NCBI RefSeq assembly: GCF_021738965.1
Contig: NZ_JAKKOQ010000010.1
Span: 1-64,000 of the forward strand
Direction: 5' to 3'
Length of the DNA: 64,000 nucleotides
DNA from: Gordonia zhenghanii
Lineage (GTDB): Bacteria > Actinomycetota > Actinomycetes > Mycobacteriales > Mycobacteriaceae
In this document: in pieces, positions 58,165 to 64,000 of the stretch
How positions within the stretch are numbered: the stretch's first letter is position 1
How the letters are laid out: each line of letters begins with the position of its first letter
Made by a program: the position numbers and the translations under genes
Notes under the pieces: generated by a model
The model's input: only the letters and a program-made list of their open reading frames with translations
What the model was told of the DNA's origin: nothing
Database searches by the model: none

Positions 58165-59847
58165 GTGTCAACCCGGCGCCTGACCGGCACACTGCGCGGA
58201 TACCGTGTGGTCCCAGGACTGAACAAACAGAATGTCGCACGCGAAGCGATGGCCGGGATCACCCTTGTCACGATCGCGATTCCGCTCAATATCGGATACG
58301 CACAGATCGCCGGGCTGCCTCCGATCGCCGGCCTGTACGCCCTGATCATCCCGACGATCCTGTACGCGATCGTGATCTCGTCACGGCAGCTCGTCGCCTC
58401 GCCGGACGCCGCGGCGGCAGCGCTGGTGGCGTCGTCCATCGGCGGGCTGGCGGTGGCCGGAACCGATGACTATGCGGCGTTGGCGATGGCGCAGGCGATC
58501 ATCTGCGGCCTGGTTCTACTGCTGATGTCGGTATTCCGTCTCGGCTTTCTCGCCAACTTCCTGTCCGAGCCGATCTTGACGGGCTTCGTCGGTGGCCTGG
58601 CCTTGGACATCCTGGTGTCGCAGACCGCGAAGATGCTCGGCGTGCACCTCGATTCAGGCGAGGAGTTCGTCGGCAAGCTCGTGGGACTGGTCACTGGGCT
58701 GCCCGACGCCAACGGATGGTCTGTCGTGATCGCTGCGGCGTCACTGGTCGTCCTCCTGTCCTGGCGGGTGCGGCTGCCACGCGTGCCGTGGGCGTTGATC
58801 GTGCTCGTCGGTGCGACTGTCGTCGTCGCCACAGTCCACCTGGACGAGCACGGGGTGTCCGTGCTGGGCGAGGTTCAGGGCGGGCCGCCGATCTTCACGT
58901 GGCCGTCCCTGAGTATCGCCCAATGGCTCGCGGTGGTGCCGTCCGCGATCGCATTGGCCATGGTCACCACCGTCGAGGGGTTGTTGGTGTCCCGGTCCTA
59001 TGCGGAGAAACACGGTTACACGGTGTCCCCCGACCGCGACTTGGCGGCGTTCGGCGTCGGCAACGTCGCGGCGGGCTTCACCGGCTCATTCTCGGTCGGC
59101 TCCTCCACGTCACGTACCGCAGCGATGGACGATGCGGGATCGCGTACACAACTGCCGTCGTTCGTCCTCGCAGTCGCAACCTTCTTTCTGCTGCTGTTCG
59201 GAACCGGCTTGCTCACCAGTATTCCGTCGCCCGCCATCGGTGCGATCGTGGCCGTCGCAGTCGTCCCACTCTTAGGCATCGAGAAGTTCATCCGCATGTG
59301 GAGTCTGGACCGATTCGAGTTCTCGATCGCGGCCGTCTGTTTTGCGACGACGATCTTCGTCGGCTCGATCGCGGGGATCTTCGTCGCGTTCGTGCTTGCA
59401 CTCGTGAACATCGCCCGTCGTGCATCGAATCCGGCGATCGATGTGCTGCACGCCGACGGGGCAGGTAGCGGCAGGCACAAGCGTCTCACTGCAGCGGACA
59501 AGACGGTCACCGCACCAGGACTGATCGTGCTGCGGCCTGCTGCGCCACTGTTCTTCGCCAACGCCGACGTCGTCGTCCAAGCAGCGAAGGACTCCGTATC
59601 GGCCGCTGAGACGCCAGTGAAGCATCTGGTGATCGATATGGAAGCGGTGACCGATGTCGATGTGACGGCGAGCGATGCACTGGAGCGATTGCGCACGTGG
59701 CTCGCCGACAACGACATCACGCTCGGGTTCAGTCGGCTCCGCGAGGCGATCACGCCCCGGCTACGGACGCTCGGAGTCCTCGGCGAGTCCGACCGAGTCT
59801 TCAGCACGAACAGGGAGGCCGCCGCGGAACTACGCATCGACGAATGA
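58165..59847 (+). CDS. SulP family anion permease with STAS domain (copy 2)
   Basis: A 560-residue SulP transporter. The TM core starts 'VAREAMAGITLVTIAIPLNIGYAQIAGLPPIAGLYALIIPTI', with the SulP signature, and has 'GNVAAGFTGSFSVGSSTSRTAAMDDAGSRTQL'. The STAS domain begins around residue 450 ('APGLIVLRPAAPLFFANADVVVQAA'). It is not a recent duplicate of copy 1, as the two differ throughout. I chose the GTG at 58165 because GGGAGG lies 8 nt before it. It follows the alkylsulfatase gene by 20 bp, so sulfate release and transport are probably co-expressed. Confidence 0.88.
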   Translation: MSTRRLTGTLRGYRVVPGLNKQNVAREAMAGITLVTIAIPLNIGYAQIAGLPPIAGLYALIIPTILYAIVISSRQLVASPDAAAAALVASSIGGLAVAGTDDYAALAMAQAIICGLVLLLMSVFRLGFLANFLSEPILTGFVGGLALDILVSQTAKMLGVHLDSGEEFVGKLVGLVTGLPDANGWSVVIAAASLVVLLSWRVRLPRVPWALIVLVGATVVVATVHLDEHGVSVLGEVQGGPPIFTWPSLSIAQWLAVVPSAIALAMVTTVEGLLVSRSYAEKHGYTVSPDRDLAAFGVGNVAAGFTGSFSVGSSTSRTAAMDDAGSRTQLPSFVLAVATFFLLLFGTGLLTSIPSPAIGAIVAVAVVPLLGIEKFIRMWSLDRFEFSIAAVCFATTIFVGSIAGIFVAFVLALVNIARRASNPAIDVLHADGAGSGRHKRLTAADKTVTAPGLIVLRPAAPLFFANADVVVQAAKDSVSAAETPVKHLVIDMEAVTDVDVTASDALERLRTWLADNDITLGFSRLREAITPRLRTLGVLGESDRVFSTNREAAAELRIDE

Positions 59848-59874
59848 CAGACGACACATATGAAGGGATAAGAC

Positions 59875-60282
59875 ATGACATCGACAGACAATCGGGACCC
59901 CAGTCCCGTCCGACAAGGCCTATCGGGAGTCACGACATTCGCGGCCGCCGTCCTACTGTTCGTGGCCGGACTTCTGGCCTTCCTCCAAGGGCTGTCCGCC
60001 GTCCTGAACGACGAACTCTTCGTCGTCGGGCCCGAATACACGTACGCGTTCGACACGACGACATGGGGATGGATACACCTAGTCGTCGGCATTCTGGGCA
60101 TCCTCATCTCGATCGGCATGATGACAGGTGCGACCTGGGCGCGAGTGTCGGCGATCGTGATCGCCGGGATCTCCATCGTCGCCAATTTCCTGTGGCTGCC
60201 TTACTACCCGTGGTGGTCGATCCTGATCATCGCACTCGACGTGATCGTCATCTGGGCAGTCACGACGTGGCGGACGGACTAA
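59875..60282 (+). CDS. DUF7144 family membrane protein
   Basis: A 135-residue protein with four TM segments: 'GVTTFAAAVLLFVAGLLAFLQGLSAV', 'WGWIHLVVGILGILISIGMM', 'WARVSAIVIAGISIVANFLWLPYYPWW' and 'SILIIALDVIVIWAV'. The W-x-x-L/I-x-x-G-I and W-A-R-x-x-x-I-x-x-A patterns are those of the small actinobacterial DUF7144 family. It lies between the SulP and GAP-family genes, 4 bp before the latter. No function known. Confidence 0.8.
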   Translation: MTSTDNRDPSPVRQGLSGVTTFAAAVLLFVAGLLAFLQGLSAVLNDELFVVGPEYTYAFDTTTWGWIHLVVGILGILISIGMMTGATWARVSAIVIAGISIVANFLWLPYYPWWSILIIALDVIVIWAVTTWRTD

Positions 60283-60286
60283 CGCT

Positions 60287-60940
60287 GTGGGAGCGGTCAT
60301 CGGTGACCTGCTGCCTCTAGCGGTCGGGGTAGCAGTGTCGCCGGTGCCGGTCATCGCCGCCATCCTGATGCTGATGGGAGTTCATGCCCGAACCACGAGT
60401 CTGGGATTCGTGGCCGGGTGGGTCCTCGGAGTCGCAGTCGCGACGACCGTGTTCGTGTTCCTGGGGCAAGCGATGGACGGTGCAGCAGGGGGTCGCGGAT
60501 GGATCAAGCTGGTACTCGGAGTCGCGCTGTTCGCCTTCGGCGTCCACCAGTGGAAGTCCCGATCAGGTGATGCGCCCGCACCGAAGTGGATGGGCGCGAT
60601 CGACCAGATGGCTCCGCCCGCCGGCACAGGCATCGGTTTCGTGCTGGCCGCAGTCAACCCGAAGAACCTGATGCTGTGCGTCGCGGCCGGCATGACGATC
60701 GGCAGTGCGGGACTGGACGGTTCCGGGACCACCGTAGCCGTCATCGTATTCACAGTGCTCGCAAGTTCGACTGTGGCGGTGCCGGTGATCGCTTATCAGA
60801 TCGCCGCCGACCGTCTTCGGACTCCGCTGGATTCGCTGAAGGGATGGCTGCAGAAGAACAACCAGACCGTGATGGCCGTACTGATCCTCGTCATCGGTGC
60901 AGTCCTCATCGGCAAAGGCATCGGCGGTGTGACCGCCTGA
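60287..60940 (+). CDS. GAP family (sulfolipid-addressing-protein-like) membrane protein, copy 2
   Basis: A 217-residue six-TM protein of the GAP/SfLAP family. It starts 'MGAVIGDLLPLAVGVAVSPVPVIAAILMLM' and contains 'GFVLAAVNPKNLMLCVAAGMTIG' (N-P-K-N signature) and a final TM 'VMAVLILVIGAVLIGKGIGG'. Starts with GTG 4 bp after the DUF7144 stop, so probably translationally coupled. In mycobacteria such proteins assist export of complex surface lipids. With the SQD1 homologue 2 kb downstream, a sulfolipid role is an attractive inference. Confidence 0.82.
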   Translation: MGAVIGDLLPLAVGVAVSPVPVIAAILMLMGVHARTTSLGFVAGWVLGVAVATTVFVFLGQAMDGAAGGRGWIKLVLGVALFAFGVHQWKSRSGDAPAPKWMGAIDQMAPPAGTGIGFVLAAVNPKNLMLCVAAGMTIGSAGLDGSGTTVAVIVFTVLASSTVAVPVIAYQIAADRLRTPLDSLKGWLQKNNQTVMAVLILVIGAVLIGKGIGGVTA

Positions 60941-61100
60941 GAAGTGTGCTCACAGGCGTCTCGGTATAGCCGATCGATATTTGACCAGACGGCCTGATCA
61001 TCGCCCGTCACGGGTGAATAGACCTGCTCGCACGATCGGCGAGCTTCACGATCGACACAGCGGACCGGTATCGGTCCCACCTGAACTGGAAGGAATCACC

Positions 61101-61589
61101 ATGGCTGGAACTCTGACTGTCTGGAAATTCCCGACGCCTAGTGGCGCGGAGACGGCACTGACCACACTCAACGACCTGCAGAAGCAAGAGTTGATCACCG
61201 TGCACGACGCGGCGACGGTTTCATGGCCGGAGAACGCGAAGAAACCTAAGACGAAGCAGGCCAACAACCTCACGGCCGCGGGCGCGCTTGGGGGCACGTT
61301 CTGGGGGATGCTGTTCGGCCTCATCTTTCTGGTTCCACTGCTCGGCGCGGCCGTTGGTGCAGCGATGGGCGCTCTCACAGGGTCGCTCGGCGATGTTGGC
61401 ATTGATGATGAGTTCATCACCTCGGTGCGCGACAAGGTGACGCAAGGGACCTCTGCGCTGTTCGTCCTGACCTCGGACGCGACACTCGACCGCGTCCACG
61501 AAGCGTTCGCAGGGCAGTCGCCGGAACTCATTTCGACCAACCTTTCGCACGAGCAGGAAGCAATGCTGCACGACGTGTTCGCCGATTGA
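61101..61589 (+). CDS. DUF1269 family membrane protein
   Basis: A 162-residue protein with the DUF1269 pattern: 'TLTVWKFPTPSGAETALTTLNDLQKQELITVHDAATVSWPE', a charged 'NAKKPKTKQ', then a Gly/Ala-rich hydrophobic hairpin ('GGTFWGMLFGLIFLVPLLGAAVGAAMGAL'). A C-terminal 'ITSVRDKVTQGTSALFVLTSDATLDRVHEAF' follows. Family function is unknown, possibly stress or envelope related. ATG start with GGAAGGA upstream. Confidence 0.85.
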   Translation: MAGTLTVWKFPTPSGAETALTTLNDLQKQELITVHDAATVSWPENAKKPKTKQANNLTAAGALGGTFWGMLFGLIFLVPLLGAAVGAAMGALTGSLGDVGIDDEFITSVRDKVTQGTSALFVLTSDATLDRVHEAFAGQSPELISTNLSHEQEAMLHDVFAD

Positions 61590-61656
61590 CGATCGTTGCG
61601 ACGCGGTCCGTGATCGGGCTGCGTCGCAGTGTTCGTTCTCCGTCACTGCCGACAGA

Positions 61657-62643
61657 TCACGGTTGGCTCGAGATTCGGCTGCCCATGACATGGACGAGTA
61701 CGACGCGCGGATGCCACGGAACCAGTTCGTCGACAGATCGCTGCAAGTCAGCGAGGGGCGGAAGATCTGCGGGACCGAGAACGGTGACGGTTGCGGTGCT
61801 TCCCTGCAAGCTGACCTCGGCGACTTGCGCTCCGGTCGTGGCGTCCATCCAGCCGCGCGCCGCGTCGGCTATCTGTGCGGACCACAATGATGTCAACGAA
61901 TTCACAGTCATCGGTATCGCGACCGCAACTAGTGCCGTCGCCACAATCGAGTACGCGCGCCAGCGACTGCCGAAGGCGGTGGCGTCCTTCTCCCGGTGGT
62001 AACCGGCGAGGGTCAATACGATCATGGCCGTGAGTATCAGTGCGACGACGTTCGAGACGAACAGGATGAACGCGCCGAAAGCGAGCCCCAGAGCGTCGGA
62101 ACCGAGGCACACGCCGACGACTCCCAACGGGGGAACCAACGATATCGCGACGGCGACGCCCGGAAGGACGTCGCCGACGTCGCGCCGGGTGAGCGCGACC
62201 GATGCAACTACACCGGTCGCCAACGCTGCGGTCAAGTCCATTAGCTTCGGTGACGTCCGGCCAGTAACCTGGGAGTTAGTGAGTACGTCGGTGCCACTCG
62301 GCAGAAGCAACGCAAACGCGTACCCGAGTCCGATGACCACGATGACTCCCGCAGCGAGCAGTGCGACGCTCCGCAGAACAAGACGCGAGTCCCGGGAAAC
62401 GAGCCCCAGGCCGATACCGAGAATCGGGATCGACAGCGGGGCGACGATCATCGCGCCGATCACCGTCGCTGTGGAATCGGACGCGACACCCGAGATCGCG
62501 ATCACTGCGGCAAGGACCAGCATGATCCAGAACGCGGACTTCTTCGATGCGCAGTCGCCGACCGACAGGTCCAGGCGATCCCGGAGATCGGCTGTCGACC
62601 GTCGTTGATGATCGGGGACCAGAAGACTGCGTACGGCGGTCAT
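61657..62643 (-). CDS. DUF389 family membrane protein
   Basis: A 328-residue DUF389 membrane protein: 'FWIMLVLAAVIAISGVASDSTATVIGAMIVAPLSIPILGIGLGL', the family's G-A-M-x-x-x-P-x-x-P-I-x-G signature. Several further TMs follow, with 'LPGVAVAISLVPPLGVVGVCLGS'. The C-terminal ~70 residues are soluble ('AEVSLQGSTATVTVLGPADLPPLADLQRSVDELV'). No transport substrate is established for the family. Divergent from the SQD1-like gene across 169 bp that hold a TTCACCC-N5-GGGTGAA dyad. Confidence 0.85.
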   Translation of the reverse strand: MTAVRSLLVPDHQRRSTADLRDRLDLSVGDCASKKSAFWIMLVLAAVIAISGVASDSTATVIGAMIVAPLSIPILGIGLGLVSRDSRLVLRSVALLAAGVIVVIGLGYAFALLLPSGTDVLTNSQVTGRTSPKLMDLTAALATGVVASVALTRRDVGDVLPGVAVAISLVPPLGVVGVCLGSDALGLAFGAFILFVSNVVALILTAMIVLTLAGYHREKDATAFGSRWRAYSIVATALVAVAIPMTVNSLTSLWSAQIADAARGWMDATTGAQVAEVSLQGSTATVTVLGPADLPPLADLQRSVDELVPWHPRVVLVHVMGSRISSQP

Positions 62644-62732
62644 CGGTGAACCTCGCGTCGTCGGGACGATCGCTCGTCGTTAACGGGTTGTGGTTTAGGT
62701 TGTGCCGTAATCCGGGATGATCGGCGGAAGAA

Positions 62733-62751
62733 TTCACCCGCTGTGGGTGAA
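62733..62751. promoter_or_regulatory. Perfect 7-bp-arm dyad upstream of the SQD1-like gene
   Basis: TTCACCC-GCTGT-GGGTGAA lies between the divergent DUF389 and SQD1-like genes, 61 bp before the latter's ATG. It is a likely regulator site; no partner is identified. Confidence 0.45.
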
Positions 62752-62812
62752 GCGCAGAACGCGGGTGCAGGCAACGTCGCAGACTTCATTAGAAAGACGT
62801 GAAGGGTCTGGA

Positions 62813-64000
62813 ATGCGAGTCATTGTGTTAGGCGGAGACGGGTTCTGCGGGTGGCCGAGCAGCCTGCACCTGTCTGCCATCGGTCACGAGGTGACCATAG
62901 TCGACAACCTGGTCCACCGTCGGATTGACGTTGAACTAGGCGTGCAGTCGTTGACTCCGATCGCCGAGTTGCCCGAACGACTCGCCGCGTGGCACGAGAA
63001 GACAGGTAACACGATCGGGTTCGAGGAGATCGATGTCGCGGTCGAGTACGAGCGTCTCAAGTCGTTGATCGGTGTGGTCAGGCCGGACGTCATCGTGCAT
63101 TTCGCAGAGCAGCGTGCCGCCCCGTATTCGATGAAGTCGTCCGCTCACAAGCGGTACACGGTCGACAACAATGTGAACGGGACTCACAATCTCCTGGCGG
63201 CGGTCACCGAGGCGGGAGTAGACGCTCACGTCGTCCACCTGGGGACGATGGGCGTGTACGGCTACGAGACGGTGCCGATGGACCTGCCGGAAGGCTATCT
63301 GACAGTCAGCTATCCAGATCGCAACGGTGACACGCACACCCGGGACATCCTGTATCCGACGCAGCCGGGCAGCGTCTATCACCTGACGAAGTCACTCGAC
63401 CAGCTCTTGTTCCAGTTCTATGCGGGCAACGATGGCCTACGCATCACTGATTTGCATCAAGGCATCGTGTGGGGGACGCAGACCGCCGAGACCGCACTCG
63501 ATCCGCGGCTGGTGAACCGCTTCGACTACGACGGCGACTATGGGACCGTCCTCAACCGCTTTCTCGTCGAAGCGGCCGTAGGTCTGCCGTTGACGGTGCA
63601 CGGCAGCGGGGGCCAGACGCGTGCGTTCATCAACATCAACGACACCGTGCGCTGTATCCGGCTTGCCATCGAATCCGGTTGTGAGATCGACGGCTGCGTT
63701 CGCGTGATGAACCAGATCAGCGAGACTCATCGCGTGTCCGACCTCGCCGATATCGTCGCCGAGTTGACGGGGGCCGCTGTCAGCCGTGTGGAGAACCCTC
63801 GACGTGAGGCCGACGCGAACGATCTGTCGGTGCGTAACGACCACCTCGTCGGGCTCGGTCTTGATCCGATCGCGCTACGATCGGATCTCCTCGCCGCTGA
63901 GATCGACCTCGCGCGAGCACATTCGGACCGTGTTGATCCGGCGCGGGTGCCCGCTGAATCGTGTTGGAACCGAGAACGAGTCGAAGCCGTGGAGTCGGTG
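62813..64000 (+). CDS. sqd1: UDP-sulfoquinovose synthase (SQD1/SqdB) homologue, cut by window edge
   Basis: The frame is open for 396 codons from the ATG at 62813 to the window end, with no stop. It is an extended SDR starting 'MRVIVLGGDGFCGWPSSLHL', whose G-G-D-G-x-C-G-W is the SQD1 signature. 'ELGVQSLTPIAELPERLAAW' and 'VHFAEQRAAPYSMKSS' follow. T145 lies in 'HLGTMGVYGYE', Y189-x3-K193 in 'VYHLTKSLDQLL', and 'DLHQGIVWGTQTAETALD' is also conserved. SQD1 makes UDP-sulfoquinovose from UDP-glucose and sulfite with NAD+, the head-group donor for the sulfolipid SQDG. At about 400 residues the family is nearly complete here. The glycosyltransferase (SqdX or SqdD-like) would be expected to the right. 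Confidence 0.85.
   Translation, partial: MRVIVLGGDGFCGWPSSLHLSAIGHEVTIVDNLVHRRIDVELGVQSLTPIAELPERLAAWHEKTGNTIGFEEIDVAVEYERLKSLIGVVRPDVIVHFAEQRAAPYSMKSSAHKRYTVDNNVNGTHNLLAAVTEAGVDAHVVHLGTMGVYGYETVPMDLPEGYLTVSYPDRNGDTHTRDILYPTQPGSVYHLTKSLDQLLFQFYAGNDGLRITDLHQGIVWGTQTAETALDPRLVNRFDYDGDYGTVLNRFLVEAAVGLPLTVHGSGGQTRAFININDTVRCIRLAIESGCEIDGCVRVMNQISETHRVSDLADIVAELTGAAVSRVENPRREADANDLSVRNDHLVGLGLDPIALRSDLLAAEIDLARAHSDRVDPARVPAESCWNRERVEAVESV

Overview
The window is high-GC, densely coded actinobacterial DNA. Several family signatures point to a mycolic-acid actinobacterium (order Mycobacteriales): an EspR-like regulator, an F420-dependent (LLM-class) oxidoreductase, a KstR-type operator, MpaB and DUF4334 (GXWXG) proteins, two GAP/SfLAP-family membrane proteins, a malate:quinone oxidoreductase and a LuxR-type regulator at the end of a benzoate operon. 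Gordonia or a close relative is my best guess, from gene content and the style of the intergenic repeats. No RNA genes, insertion sequences, prophage or CRISPR were seen.

Layout. 0-13 kb: mixed oxidoreductases (EthD, nitroreductase, flavohemoglobin-like protein, amidohydrolase, SDR), a TetR/MpaB/DUF4334 group, a rhodanese, an LLM oxidoreductase, a HerA-like ATPase, a LysR regulator and Mqo. 13-22 kb: amino-acid and amide catabolism. It holds a Glu/Leu/Phe/Val dehydrogenase with a divergent LysR gene, then a probable GntR regulon (2-hydroxyacid dehydrogenase; class III aminotransferase plus semialdehyde dehydrogenase; amidase plus the GntR gene). The same 17-bp sequence containing a palindromic GntR-type operator lies at both control regions. 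22.6-25.5 kb: a four-gene module of multi-pass membrane protein, ImmA/IrrE metalloprotease, secreted low-complexity protein and EspR-like regulator.

26-42.4 kb is the centrepiece, a full benzoate to beta-ketoadipate to central metabolism cluster. BenA, BenB and a very unusual BenC-FCD-BenD fusion make catechol. CatA, CatB and CatC open the ring and isomerise it. PcaD, PcaIJ and PcaF finish to succinyl-CoA and acetyl-CoA. A LuxR-family ATPase regulator ends the ben operon and a LysR gene is divergent from benA. The same LysR-type inverted repeat (ATTGATA-N9-TATCAAT, one mismatch at benA) lies upstream of both pcaF and benA. A stand-alone AAA+ ATPase follows the LysR gene. No benzoate transporter is in the window.

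42.5-48.4 kb: an MDR reductase, an alpha/beta hydrolase, a lytic transglycosylase with a possible MtrA-type repeat upstream, and a TetR/acyl-CoA dehydrogenase/SDR group. 48.4-64 kb: small membrane proteins, an AI-2E-type transporter, and what looks like a sulfur region. This has two SulP permeases each near a GAP-family (sulfolipid-addressing-like) protein, a MalT-like LuxR regulator, an alkylsulfatase and, running off the right edge, a UDP-sulfoquinovose synthase (SQD1) homologue. A family of inverted-repeat elements (core TCGAGCGGAGTCGAGA and its complement) sits at several gene ends and has contributed the N-terminal coding sequence of mqo. All start choices, operators and functions are read from sequence only.
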